A stretch of DNA of 64,000 nucleotides from Streptomyces bathyalis (GCF_015910445.1 NZ_CP048882.1:7065501-7129500), one strand, 5' to 3'. Positions 26,893 to 36,276 are shown, numbered from the stretch's first letter. Numbers and translations: made by a program. The notes: a model not told the origin generated them from the sequence alone.

Positions 26893-29283
26893 GTGCTACG
26901 AGCGAAACGGATCCGGACCCTGCTGGGTCTGGCCACCGCGACGCTCTGTGCGGGTCTCGTCGGGGCCTCTCCGCCCGCTGCCCCGTGCGCGGGAGGCGAG
27001 ACGTACGCGGGCTCCGTCAAGGACCCTGCCGCGTTCGTCGACCCTTTCATAGGCACCCGCAACGAAGGCAACGCTTTCCCGGGTGCCGCCGTCCCGTTCG
27101 GGAAGGTGCAGCTCTCACCCGACACCACCGGCAGCAGCACCGGCTACGACTGGGACGACGACCGCATCCGCGGCTTCTCCTCCGTCCACCTCTCCGGGGT
27201 GGGGTGCGGCATCGGCGGTGACCTGCCGGTCATGCCGACCACCGGCGACATCACCAGCACGGACAACAATGACTACGCCTCCGGCTTCCGCCACGGGAAC
27301 GAGAGCGCCTCACCCGGCTCGTACAAGGTCGCCCTCGACGACTACGGCGGCACGAAGGCGGAGCTGACCGCGGACAAGCACACCGGGCACCAGCGCTACA
27401 CCTTTCCCGCCACCGGTAAGGCGAACGTGCTGCTCAACTCCGGCCAGGCGCTGCACAAGGTCACCGACAGCTCGGTTCGCGTCCTCGACGAGCGGACCAT
27501 CGCCGCCAGAGTCACTGGAAGCGGCTTCTGCCAGGGCACCGAGCCCTACACCGTATGGGCCGTGACCCGTTTCGACCGGCCGTTCGACTCCCATGGCACA
27601 TGGGACGGCGACAAGGTCACGGCAGGCGGCGAGTCCTCGGCGGGAGGCGGGCGGCGCGGGGCCTACGCCCGCTTCGACACCCGGGGCGGCGACCGCGACG
27701 TGGAGGCGGTGACGTCGCTGTCCTACGTCGACGCCGAGGGCGCCGCGCGCAATCTCGACGCGGAAGGCGACCGTTCCTTCGACGAGACCCGCGACGCCGC
27801 CCGCCGGGCCTGGCAGGAGCGGCTGAGCAGCGTACGGGTGAGCGGTGGCAGCGAGGCGCGCCTGCGGGTCTTCTACTCCTCGCTCTACCGGGCGCTGCTG
27901 CACCCCAACACGGGTGAGGACGTCGACCGGCGCTACCGGGGCTGGGACCAGAAGATCCACCACTCGAAGGGGCACACCTACTACCAGAACTGGTCATTGT
28001 GGGACACCTACCGCACCCAGGCGCAGCTGCTCGCGCTCGTCGCCCCCCGCGAGTCCCGTGACATGGCGCTCTCGCTGCTGGACGTGGACGAACAGGGCGG
28101 CTGGCTGCCCCGGTGGGGCTACGCCACGCGGGAGACGAACATCATGGCCGGTGACCCGGTCACGCCGTTCCTCACGAACGCCTACCAGCAAGGACTGCTC
28201 AAGGGCGACGAAGAGCGCGCCTACCGGGCGCTGAAGAAGAACGCCGACGGTGTACCGCCCGCGGATTCCCCCTATTTGGGACGGATGGCCAACAAGGAGT
28301 ACATCAAGGACGGATACATCCCGCACGAGCCCGGAAGGAAACGGGTAAAACCAGGCAGTCCCGACTTCAAGCACAGCGGCTCGGCCACCCTCGAATACGC
28401 GACAGCCGACGCCGCGCTCGCCCAGATGGCACGTGATCTCGGTCACACGGCCGACGCCGACCGCTATGCCGAGCGCTCCCGCAACTACCGCAACATCATC
28501 GACCCCGGCACGGGGTTCTTCCGCGCCCGCAAGGCCGACGGCACCTTCGACGGGCCCACCGACCCGTCCAGGAGCGAGGGCTTCCACGAGGGGACGCCCT
28601 GGCAGTACATGTGGATGGTCCCGCAGGACGTTCCGGGTCTGATGTCCCGTACCGGCGGACGCGAAGCCACCGAGAAACGCCTGGACTCCTTCTTCGCCTA
28701 CGACCAACTCGCCGAGGACCCGCGGAAGACGGCGAGCGACGTGTGGGTCGACAGCCCCTACGACTACTACGACTCCGACAAGTACAACCCGCAGAACGAG
28801 CACGACCTCATCGCGCCGTACACCTACCTCTCCACCGGGTCCCCCTGGAAGACCACCGACGTCGTCGACGCCGCGCTGTGCCGCTTCACCGACTCCCCGG
28901 ACGGGGTCACCGGCAACGACGACCTGGGCACCATGTCGTCGTGGATGGTGCTCTCGGCCATGGGCATCTTCCCGGTGGCCCCGGGCACGGACACCTGGGG
29001 TCTGAACACCCCGGCGTTCGAGCGCGTGGACCTGACCCTTGACCGTGAGATGTATCCGAACGGGCACTTCACCATCCGTGCGCCGCGAGGAGACTCCGCG
29101 GACCGCTACATACGCTCGGCGTCCGCCAACGGCTCGGAGATCTCCCGTACTTGGATCAGCACGGAGGACATTCGCCGTGGCCGCTCCCTCGACTTCCGGC
29201 TCGGCACGGAGCCCTCGAAATGGGGTACCGGTAAGCAGGACGCGCCACCCCCGCTCGGGCAGCGGGACGAACACGACCGTTGA
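26893..29283 (+). CDS. Secreted GH92 alpha-mannosidase
   Basis: A 796-residue glycoside hydrolase of family 92, inverting calcium-dependent exo-alpha-mannosidases active on N-glycans and mannans. The signal peptide (RAKRIRTLLGLATATLCAGLVGA) is followed by FVDPFIGTRNEGNAFPGAAVPFGKVQLSPD, the family opening; the catalytic region has YMWMVPQDVPG and GNDDLGTMSSWMVLSAMGIFP, carrying the acid/base residues. The GTG at 26893 is selected because GGAGG ends five bases before it and the n-region is basic; ATG 26872 and GTG 26845 lack a binding site. It is 80 bases from the next gene. Extracellular mannan breakdown is the likely role. Confidence 0.9.
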   Translation: MLRAKRIRTLLGLATATLCAGLVGASPPAAPCAGGETYAGSVKDPAAFVDPFIGTRNEGNAFPGAAVPFGKVQLSPDTTGSSTGYDWDDDRIRGFSSVHLSGVGCGIGGDLPVMPTTGDITSTDNNDYASGFRHGNESASPGSYKVALDDYGGTKAELTADKHTGHQRYTFPATGKANVLLNSGQALHKVTDSSVRVLDERTIAARVTGSGFCQGTEPYTVWAVTRFDRPFDSHGTWDGDKVTAGGESSAGGGRRGAYARFDTRGGDRDVEAVTSLSYVDAEGAARNLDAEGDRSFDETRDAARRAWQERLSSVRVSGGSEARLRVFYSSLYRALLHPNTGEDVDRRYRGWDQKIHHSKGHTYYQNWSLWDTYRTQAQLLALVAPRESRDMALSLLDVDEQGGWLPRWGYATRETNIMAGDPVTPFLTNAYQQGLLKGDEERAYRALKKNADGVPPADSPYLGRMANKEYIKDGYIPHEPGRKRVKPGSPDFKHSGSATLEYATADAALAQMARDLGHTADADRYAERSRNYRNIIDPGTGFFRARKADGTFDGPTDPSRSEGFHEGTPWQYMWMVPQDVPGLMSRTGGREATEKRLDSFFAYDQLAEDPRKTASDVWVDSPYDYYDSDKYNPQNEHDLIAPYTYLSTGSPWKTTDVVDAALCRFTDSPDGVTGNDDLGTMSSWMVLSAMGIFPVAPGTDTWGLNTPAFERVDLTLDREMYPNGHFTIRAPRGDSADRYIRSASANGSEISRTWISTEDIRRGRSLDFRLGTEPSKWGTGKQDAPPPLGQRDEHDR

Positions 29284-29362
29284 CCCGGCGGACAACCGCA
29301 CACCAAGATCGCAGTTGACCCGGGGGCCGTCATGCAACGAGCAGCAGCACCAGGGAGTGAGC

Positions 29363-31108
29363 ATGAGCAGCAACGACGGAGCCGCCCGACGCAGCGCGGC
29401 CTGGTTCGCCGCGGAGGGCCGCAACGGCTTCATCCACCGGTCCTGGATGCGCAACCAGGGATTCGGCCCCGAGGTCTTCGACGGGCGGCCCGTGATCGGC
29501 ATCGGCAACAGCTGGTCCGAACTCACCCCCTGCAACGCCCACTTGCGCGACGTGGCGGAGGCGGTCAAGCGCGGCGTGTGGGAGGCCGGCGGGCTGCCGC
29601 TGGAGTTCAACACCATGTCGCTCGGCGAACCGCTCATGCGCCCCACCACGATGCTCTACCGCAATCTGATGGCGATGGAGGTCGAGGAGACCCTGCGGGC
29701 CAACCCCCTCGACGGTGTGGTGCTGCTCTCCGGCTGCGACAAGACGACGCCGGCCATGCTGATGGGCGCCGCGAGCGTCGACATCCCGTCGATCATGGTG
29801 ACCGGCGGACCGATGCTCAACGGCAAGTTCCGCGGCAGGGACATCGGTTCCGGCACCGCGGTGTGGAAGCTCAGCGAGGAGATGCGCGCGGGCAAGCTCA
29901 CGGAGGAGGACCTCCGTGAGGCGGAGGGCTGCATGTCGCGCAGCCGCGGCCACTGCATGACGATGGGCACCGCCTCGACGATGGCGTGCATGGCAGAGAG
30001 CCTGGGCATGCAGATGTCCGGTGGCGCCGCCATCCCCGCCGTCGACGCCAGGCGTTACGTCCTGGCGCAGGCGTCCGGCCGGCGTGCCGTCGAGCTCGTC
30101 GAGCAGGATCTGCGGCCCTCCCAGGTGCTCACGCGCGAAGCCTTCGAGAACGCGATCCGTGTGAACGCGGCCCTCGGCGGCTCGACCAACGCGGTGGTGC
30201 ACCTGCTCGCCCTCGCGGGCCGCGTCGGAGTGCCCCTGGAACTCGGCGAGTTCGATGAGCTGACGGCCCAAGTCCCGGTACTGGCCGACATGATGCCCTC
30301 CGGCCGCTTCCTGATGGAGGACTTCTACTACGCGGGGGGCCTCCCCGTCGTGATGCGTGAACTGGGAGACCTCATCCACCGGGAGTCTGTCACCGTCACG
30401 GGACGGGCCATCGGCGAGGAGATCGCCGACGCGGAGTGCTACAACCGCGAAGTCATCCGCACGGTCGCCGAGCCGTTCATGCCCGCGGGAGCGGGAACCG
30501 TCGTGCTGTACGGCAGCCTGTGCCCCGACGGGGCGGTGCTGAAGGTCTCCGCGGCCGACCCGGAGCTGCTCAACCACCGCGGGAAGGCCCTCGTCTTCGA
30601 CCGCGTCGAGGACTACACGGCCGCGGCCGACGACCCGGAGCTGCCGGTCGACCGGTCCACCGTCATCGTCGTGCGCAACGCAGGGCCCAAGGGCTACCCG
30701 GGCTTCCCCGAGGTGGGAAACGTTCCCGTGCCGAAGAAGCTGCTGGAGGCAGGCATCGAGGACGTCGTGCGCATCAGTGACGCGCGCATGAGCGGCACCG
30801 GGTACGGCACGTGCGTCCTGCACGTCGCCCCCGAGGCGGCCGTCGGCGGGCCCCTCGCCCTTGTACGGACGGGGGACACCGTCGAACTCGACGTCCCGGG
30901 GCGGAGGCTCGACGTGTGCGTGGACGAGGCCGAACTCGCCACCCGGGCCAAGGAAGTTGCGGCCAACCGGGACACCGAGGACGAGGGCCGGGCGCGGCGC
31001 GGCTGGGCGAAGCTGTACACCGACCACGTCATGCAGGCCGACCGCGGCGCCGACCTGGACTTCCTCACGGGCGCCGGCGGCAGCGAGGTGCCCCGGCACT
31101 CACACTGA
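29363..31108 (+). CDS. IlvD/Edd family sugar-acid dehydratase
   Basis: A 581-residue [2Fe-2S] dehydratase. The three cluster cysteines are Cys57 (ELTPCNAHL), Cys125 (LSGCDKTTPA) and Cys198 (SRGHCMTMGTASTM), spaced exactly as in the Rhizobium L-arabinonate dehydratase (from memory Cys59, 127, 200). The C-terminal GWAKLYTDHVMQADRGADLDFL is typical of sugar-acid, not branched-chain, enzymes. It should dehydrate an aldonate to 2-keto-3-deoxy acid. It lies 79 bases after the GH92 mannosidase and may share its transcript, linking mannan or other sugar degradation. ATG 29363 follows GGGAG. Confidence 0.85.
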   Translation: MSSNDGAARRSAAWFAAEGRNGFIHRSWMRNQGFGPEVFDGRPVIGIGNSWSELTPCNAHLRDVAEAVKRGVWEAGGLPLEFNTMSLGEPLMRPTTMLYRNLMAMEVEETLRANPLDGVVLLSGCDKTTPAMLMGAASVDIPSIMVTGGPMLNGKFRGRDIGSGTAVWKLSEEMRAGKLTEEDLREAEGCMSRSRGHCMTMGTASTMACMAESLGMQMSGGAAIPAVDARRYVLAQASGRRAVELVEQDLRPSQVLTREAFENAIRVNAALGGSTNAVVHLLALAGRVGVPLELGEFDELTAQVPVLADMMPSGRFLMEDFYYAGGLPVVMRELGDLIHRESVTVTGRAIGEEIADAECYNREVIRTVAEPFMPAGAGTVVLYGSLCPDGAVLKVSAADPELLNHRGKALVFDRVEDYTAAADDPELPVDRSTVIVVRNAGPKGYPGFPEVGNVPVPKKLLEAGIEDVVRISDARMSGTGYGTCVLHVAPEAAVGGPLALVRTGDTVELDVPGRRLDVCVDEAELATRAKEVAANRDTEDEGRARRGWAKLYTDHVMQADRGADLDFLTGAGGSEVPRHSH

Positions 31109-31118
31109 CGCCTCGGCA

Positions 31119-31144
31119 TCGGCGCCCCCGGGGCGGGGCGCCGA
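31119..31144. terminator. Perfect 10-bp stem between convergent genes
   Basis: TCGGCGCCCC pairs with GGGGCGCCGA across a six-base loop, ten bases after the dehydratase stop and 25 bases before the stop of the convergent TPR gene. It can serve both strands. Confidence 0.8.
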
Positions 31145-31168
31145 CTTCCGTGCAGCGGCGGGGAGTTG

Positions 31169-32599
31169 TCAGCCCGCTGCCGCCTGCTCCCCCGGAGCGG
31201 CCGTGAGGGAGGCGAGCCGGTCCCGTACGTCGCGCACCGCACCCGGCCTGCGCCCCGGAGCCAGCTCCCTCAGCTCCGCCAGCTGCACGCCGAGGGGGTA
31301 GGCCTGCGCGGGGTCGGTGACCTGGTGCCAGCAGTGGTGGGCGCGGTCGACGGCGCCGAAGACCTCGACCGCGTCGGTGGCCTGACCGCGCTGGAGCCGT
31401 ACGGCGGCAGCCTGCAGCCACAGGGTGCAGGCCCGGCCGGCGTCACCCGCCTGGTGGGCGAGGTCGGCCCGCACCTCCACCCAGTGGACGGCCTCCTTGG
31501 AGTGCGGGCCCGAGGCGCGCAGGGCGGCCGTCTCCCACTGGGCCGCCATCGTCGCCGCCTCGCTGTGCCGGCCCTCACGGGCTGCCTGGTAGATGGCGTC
31601 GTGCACGCCGGCGGGCACATCCGCGGGCGCCTCGTCGTCCGTGCCGGGCGGCGGCGCCTCGGGCGCGGAGGCGTCGGGTTGCGCGGGCCCTGCTCCCGGA
31701 GCCTGAGGGGTCGGTGCGGCACGGGTGGGCGCGGGCGGGGGCGACGACGGACGGGGAGGCACCGCCGGCGCTGCGGGTGCCGGGAGGGGCGTGACGGTCG
31801 CGGCAGTGAACTCGACCGGGGGCGGCCCCACGGGTGTTGCGGGTGCTGGCACCGAAGCGGGCGGCGCCGCGGCTCCGGGTGCCGGAGCGGGCACGTACCC
31901 CGTCCCGGAGGAGGCGGGGGAGGGGCCGGTGCCGAGCAGCATCCGCTCGGTGTCACCGAAGCCGAAACCTGCCTGATGCAACGTGAGTTGGTGCAGCTCG
32001 TCCAGGGGCGGCCGCACCCGGCTCACGCGCAGGACCGCGGCAAGGGCGCGGCTGTACTCCGGAGCGGACGTCCCTCGCCTGGCGGGCGGCGCCGAGAGCG
32101 ACCCGTACAGCACCAGTCCGCCCGCGAGGTGATGCTGCGAACGCCGCTGCCACATCATCTCGTCGGCGACCAGGTCGGCGATGACGGCGGTGAGCCCCGG
32201 GGGTCTGCGCCCGAACTCCGCCGACAGCCAGTGCCAGGGCAGGCCCGTGTAGCGCACGGAGCGCGGCGTGGAGCGTGTCAGGGCCAGATGCGGCAGATGC
32301 TCACGCGAGTCGAGCATGAGCTGACCCGACAGATAGACCAGCAGCGGCCCGTCGTGCGCAGCGGCCGTACGCAGGTGTGACAGCACGGTGTTGGGGTCGC
32401 CGGGGTCGGCGAGCTGGACGACGCTGCCCGTTCCGGTGCCGAGCAGAACCGACGGGTGAGTCGCGGCCAGCGCCGGAAGGGCCTCGGTGGCGGAGACCGC
32501 CGGGTGTCTGCCCGGCGGAGTGGCCGCCACCAGCAATCCGTAGCCCCGCCCCGCCTGTTCGCCGTCCGTGCCGTGCTCGTGCCGCGCCCCGTACCCCAT
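31169..32599 (-). CDS. Pseudocaspase-like/TPR protein
   Basis: A 476-residue protein. Residues 20-215 resemble a caspase/metacaspase fold: GPLLVYLSGQLML sits where VYYSGHG would hold the catalytic His, then RYTGLPWHWL, then TAVIADLVADEM where VLILDCCYSG would hold the catalytic Cys. Both catalytic residues are missing (His to Gln, Cys to Val), so this is a predicted pseudoenzyme. Residues 224-330 are a Pro/Ala-rich linker and 331-476 are TPR-like helices. It has no signal peptide. It lies 70 bases after the LCP gene on the same strand. Its ATG abuts an inverted repeat, so translation may be controlled. Fold assignment is by eye. Confidence 0.55.
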   Translation of the reverse strand: MGYGARHEHGTDGEQAGRGYGLLVAATPPGRHPAVSATEALPALAATHPSVLLGTGTGSVVQLADPGDPNTVLSHLRTAAAHDGPLLVYLSGQLMLDSREHLPHLALTRSTPRSVRYTGLPWHWLSAEFGRRPPGLTAVIADLVADEMMWQRRSQHHLAGGLVLYGSLSAPPARRGTSAPEYSRALAAVLRVSRVRPPLDELHQLTLHQAGFGFGDTERMLLGTGPSPASSGTGYVPAPAPGAAAPPASVPAPATPVGPPPVEFTAATVTPLPAPAAPAVPPRPSSPPPAPTRAAPTPQAPGAGPAQPDASAPEAPPPGTDDEAPADVPAGVHDAIYQAAREGRHSEAATMAAQWETAALRASGPHSKEAVHWVEVRADLAHQAGDAGRACTLWLQAAAVRLQRGQATDAVEVFGAVDRAHHCWHQVTDPAQAYPLGVQLAELRELAPGRRPGAVRDVRDRLASLTAAPGEQAAAG

Positions 32600-32620
32600 G
32601 TCAGCACCGTATCTGCTGAC
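32600..32620. repeat. GTCAGCA-N7-TGCTGAC inverted repeat touching a start codon
   Basis: Perfect seven-base arms directly precede the ATG of the pseudocaspase gene on the minus strand. In RNA this forms a hairpin ending at the start codon and replaces any normal ribosome binding site; as DNA it could be an operator. Confidence 0.5.
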
Positions 32621-32669
32621 TTGCCCGTCTGCTCCCCGTGGGCCACCGTCAACGGGCCCCGGAACGGGG

Positions 32670-34148
32670 TCACTTGTTGGTCACGGTGACCGGCCGGTCC
32701 TCCTTCAGCTGGGAGAAGAGCTTCTTCGCCTCCACGGCGTTCCAGCGCAGCGCGCTGCCCTTCGACGTCGCGATGCCGCCCGCCGTGGGCACGTTGACCT
32801 GCTTCCCGCCTCCCTTGGAGACGCCCTGGACGGATTGGAACATGCTGGTCAGCGCCCGCATGCTCATGTCCTGGTCGACGACGAGAGTGTCCAGTCCCGC
32901 GCTGAGCGCCGGATACATGTCGGACGGGTTGAGCATCGTGCGCGGCGAAGTCGCCTTCTTCGCAAGGGCGGAGAGGAACTTCTGCTGGTTCTGCGTACGG
33001 CCGAGGTCGCCCTTGGCCTCCTGGTGGCGCTGCCGCACGAAGGCGAGAGCCTCCGCCCCGTTGAGGTTCTGGCAGCCCCGCCGCAGGTCGGCGCCCGAGT
33101 CCTCGTCCTTGATGTCCCGCTCGATGCACATCGGCACACCGCCGACGGCATCGACAATCTTGACGAACCCGGCGAACCCGATCTCGGCGTAGTGGTCGAT
33201 GCGCAGACCGGTGTTGTGCTCGATCGTGGATATCAGCAGTTCCGGACCGCCCAGCGAGAAGGCCGCGTTGAGCTTGTTCTTCGCGGCCTTCGACGTCTTC
33301 CCCGTGGACGGGCGCTTGTAGCCGGGGACGGTCACCCACGAGTCGCGGGGGAGACTCATCATGGTCGTGCCGTTCTCGCCCTTGTGCATGAGGATCATCG
33401 AGTCGGTGCGGCGCCCGCCGAAGACACCGGTCTTCAGCTTCTTCCTGTCCGCCTCGGAGAGTCCCTCACGGCTGTCGGAGCCCACGATGAGGTAGTTGGT
33501 GCCCTTGCCGGGGGGCGGACGGTCGGTGAACTTGTTGAGGTCCACGTCGCGTTGGAGCTTCGTCTCGGCCCAGGCGAACGTGCCGCCGGAGCCGGCGAGG
33601 ATCGTGGCGAGCAGCACCACGGCCGCCCGTCTGAGCGGCCGGCGGCGCTTGGGGCGGCGCGGCGCGCGCGGGGGAGTGGGGCCGAAGCGGGAGTTGTTCT
33701 CCCGTGAGGGCGGCCCGCCGCCCGGGCCTCCGGTCCCGACGCGCCCTCCGGTCCTGCCCGGTCCGCCCGGGCCCGACGGTCCTCCCGGGCCTGAGGGTCT
33801 GCCGGGCTGCGGGCCCTGCGCGGGGCGCGGCACCGGGGTATATGCCGGCACCGTCGCGGGACGTCCCACCGGTTCCGTACGTGACCGCGCCACTTCGCCC
33901 TTGATCGTGTCCCTGGTCTCCCAGGAGGGCCGCAGCGGCTGGTCCGAGTTCTGGCGTGACGGGCCCCGGACGTTCACCGGGTCCGAGACCGCCCACCCCT
34001 GGCCGGTTCCGGCCCAGCCGTGGACGCTCGAGCCCTCGGGTCCGTACTGCCGCCACTCGCCTGCCAACTCGGCGGTGTGGCCCGGAGAATCCCCCTGGGA
34101 CGCGTCCGGCGTCCCACCCTCGGCCCACTGGTCAAGTGGGTCCCTCAT
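32670..34148 (-). CDS. LCP (LytR-CpsA-Psr) family cell-wall glycopolymer ligase
   Basis: A 492-residue membrane-anchored protein. Residues 1-170 are a disordered Pro/Gly/Arg-rich cytosolic region; one transmembrane segment (AAVVLLATILAGSGGTFAWA) lies at about 176-196; the LCP domain follows with TNYLIVGSDSREG, GRRTDSMILMHKG and SLPRDSWV, which hold the conserved Asp and Arg that bind Mg and polyprenyl pyrophosphate. LCP enzymes transfer undecaprenyl-linked glycans to peptidoglycan. It is 46 bases after the deacetylase/GT2 gene on the same strand, so it may attach that enzyme's product. The C-terminal LytR_C domain is absent. Confidence 0.92.
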   Translation of the reverse strand: MRDPLDQWAEGGTPDASQGDSPGHTAELAGEWRQYGPEGSSVHGWAGTGQGWAVSDPVNVRGPSRQNSDQPLRPSWETRDTIKGEVARSRTEPVGRPATVPAYTPVPRPAQGPQPGRPSGPGGPSGPGGPGRTGGRVGTGGPGGGPPSRENNSRFGPTPPRAPRRPKRRRPLRRAAVVLLATILAGSGGTFAWAETKLQRDVDLNKFTDRPPPGKGTNYLIVGSDSREGLSEADRKKLKTGVFGGRRTDSMILMHKGENGTTMMSLPRDSWVTVPGYKRPSTGKTSKAAKNKLNAAFSLGGPELLISTIEHNTGLRIDHYAEIGFAGFVKIVDAVGGVPMCIERDIKDEDSGADLRRGCQNLNGAEALAFVRQRHQEAKGDLGRTQNQQKFLSALAKKATSPRTMLNPSDMYPALSAGLDTLVVDQDMSMRALTSMFQSVQGVSKGGGKQVNVPTAGGIATSKGSALRWNAVEAKKLFSQLKEDRPVTVTNK

Positions 34149-34194
34149 GGTCCGACTCTCCTTCGATCACGTCGATTCGGTCAGATGCGGTCGT

Positions 34195-36276
34195 TCACTT
34201 CGAGAGGAGACTCTTGCGCTCCACCGGTTCGCTGAGCAGGTACTCGTCGGCAGTGCCCGAGCGGTTCATGCGCTGCCACTTGAGCCGGTTGCCGAGCATG
34301 GCGGTCACCACCGACTGGATGATGACCAGATACAGCAACTGCCTGTAGACGAACAGCTGGAGCGGCAGCGCCCACAGCTCGCGCATCCGCTCCTTGTCCA
34401 GCCGCAGGGCGTACGCGGCCGTGACCAGCTGGACGGCCATGAAGCCGAGCCAGACGCTCACCGCCTGTGCCGGGTCGCGGAAGAAGATGCCGTACAGGAA
34501 GAAGACGTCGACGACCGGTGCGAAGAGCGGCAGCGCTATCTGGAAGAGAGCCAGATAGCTCAGGCCCCTGCGGCCGAAGCGCCCGGCCGGGCCGACCTCC
34601 AGGACGGCACGGCGGTGCTTCCACATGGACTGGAGCGTGCCGTAACACCAGCGGTACCGCTGCCGCCACAACTGCCCCAGGCTTCCCGGCACTTCGGTCC
34701 AGGCGATGGCCGACTCCTCGTAGACCACGCGCCATCCGGCCCGCCACAGAGCCATCGTCAGGTCGGTGTCCTCGGCAAGGGTGTCGTCGCTGACGCCCCC
34801 GATGCCCATCAACGCGTCCCTGCGGAAGGCACCGATGGCACCGGGAACGGTCGGCATGCACTCCAGGACCTCGAACATCCTGCGGTCCAGGTTGAACCCG
34901 AAGACGTACTCCAGGTGCTGCCATCTGCCCAGCAGCCTGGTCCTGTTGCCGACCTTGGTGTTGCCGCTCACCGCGCCGATCGCCGGGTGGGCGAGCGGCT
35001 GGATGAGCCGGTAGAGGGCGTCCGGCTCGAAGACCGTGTCGGCGTCCACCATCACGACGATGTCGTGACGCGCGTAGCCGAGACCGGTGTTGAGCGCGCC
35101 CGGCTTGCCCGCGTTGGGCTGCCGCACGACCGTCACGCGCGGGTCGCGGACGCCCTCGGCGATCTGCGCGGTCCGGTCCGTGGAGCCGTCGTCGATGACG
35201 ATGACCTGGAGGTAGGGATGCGTCGAGGCCAGAAGCGAACGGATGGTTGCCTCGATCCCGGCCTCCTCGTTGTGCGCCGGGACCAGGACAGTGACAGGTT
35301 CGTTCACCTCCCGCAGCCACGGCGAGCCCGGACGGAACCTCTGCAGGCGCCTCATGTGGACCCGGGCGAACAGCACGAGCATCAGCAGCCGCAGCACACC
35401 GAGGCCACCGGCGATGCCCAGCGCCCATGCCATGGCACTGGTGAAGAAGCTGCCCAGGGTGCGCGCCCATATCAGTCCCTCACCCCGCAGCCGGTCGGCC
35501 GCGGACACCGTCGTCATCGCTGACTGCTGCCCCAGCCCCCCTGTGACGGTAGTGAACTTCTTGACGTTCCGGTTGCGGAGCAACTGCTCAGCTTCGTGAT
35601 AACCGAGGTCGGTATGGCTGTACTGCCGTATCACTCCCTGAGAGGGCTTGCGGGACTTCTTGTCGGTGGCGACGAGGAGATAGCCCTGGTCGGCGCTGCG
35701 CTGCGCCGCGGTCCACTCCTTGCCGCACATCGTGTCCGCCGCCTTGGTGTGGGGAAGGCGCAGAAGTCCCGTGTTGACGCCGGCGGTGCCCGCGAGCGCG
35801 GTCTGCGTCAGCGAGAGCTCCAACTGGGAGCGGACGGGCGAGGCGATGCCCAGGTCACCGCCCGTGTAGGTGTACGAGCCGATCTCGTGGCCCTCGGCGT
35901 GGATGCGCCGCACGAGTTCGGGATGCCTGGTGGCCTGCGATCCGTAGATGAAGAATGTGGCCTTGGCGTGGTGGCTGCGCAGCAGGTCGAGGATGCGCGG
36001 AGTCCACCGCGGATCCGGGCCGCCGTTGAAGGTGAGCGCGGCCGTGCGGGCAGGCATGGCCGCGGTCTCGACCTTCGTCCCGGACAGCCGCAGCACCGGG
36101 TCCCCGTTGTCGGCGGCGCGCGGTATCGGCGTGGTGCACGGGGCCTTGGTGCGTGCGGCGTCGACCTCGTGGTTCGTCCAGCCCTCGAAGAGCAGGGCAG
36201 CCGTCACCACGGGCAGGAAGAGCAGAAGCAGCAACCAGTGCCCGCGGGGGTCTCGGCGCAGCGCGTGCCGGCTCAC
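34195..36276 (-). CDS. Polysaccharide deacetylase-like/GT2 glycosyltransferase fusion, deacetylase part degenerate
   Basis: A 693-residue membrane protein. After one membrane helix (14-30), residues 75-250 form a NodB-type (CE4) domain, but motif 1 reads TFNGGP (82-87) in place of TFDDGP, motif 2 reads SYTYTGG (134-140) in place of HTxxHP, and motif 3 reads LRLPHT in place of RPPY. All metal ligands and the catalytic Asp are gone. The GT2 part (327-600) is intact: DDGSTD, DAD, EDTD and QRYRW, with four or five membrane helices. It probably polymerises a beta-linked GlcNAc-like glycan; it recalls Streptomyces MatB. It overlaps the upstream small gene by four bases and precedes the LCP gene. 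Confidence 0.85.
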   Translation of the reverse strand: MSRHALRRDPRGHWLLLLLFLPVVTAALLFEGWTNHEVDAARTKAPCTTPIPRAADNGDPVLRLSGTKVETAAMPARTAALTFNGGPDPRWTPRILDLLRSHHAKATFFIYGSQATRHPELVRRIHAEGHEIGSYTYTGGDLGIASPVRSQLELSLTQTALAGTAGVNTGLLRLPHTKAADTMCGKEWTAAQRSADQGYLLVATDKKSRKPSQGVIRQYSHTDLGYHEAEQLLRNRNVKKFTTVTGGLGQQSAMTTVSAADRLRGEGLIWARTLGSFFTSAMAWALGIAGGLGVLRLLMLVLFARVHMRRLQRFRPGSPWLREVNEPVTVLVPAHNEEAGIEATIRSLLASTHPYLQVIVIDDGSTDRTAQIAEGVRDPRVTVVRQPNAGKPGALNTGLGYARHDIVVMVDADTVFEPDALYRLIQPLAHPAIGAVSGNTKVGNRTRLLGRWQHLEYVFGFNLDRRMFEVLECMPTVPGAIGAFRRDALMGIGGVSDDTLAEDTDLTMALWRAGWRVVYEESAIAWTEVPGSLGQLWRQRYRWCYGTLQSMWKHRRAVLEVGPAGRFGRRGLSYLALFQIALPLFAPVVDVFFLYGIFFRDPAQAVSVWLGFMAVQLVTAAYALRLDKERMRELWALPLQLFVYRQLLYLVIIQSVVTAMLGNRLKWQRMNRSGTADEYLLSEPVERKSLLSK

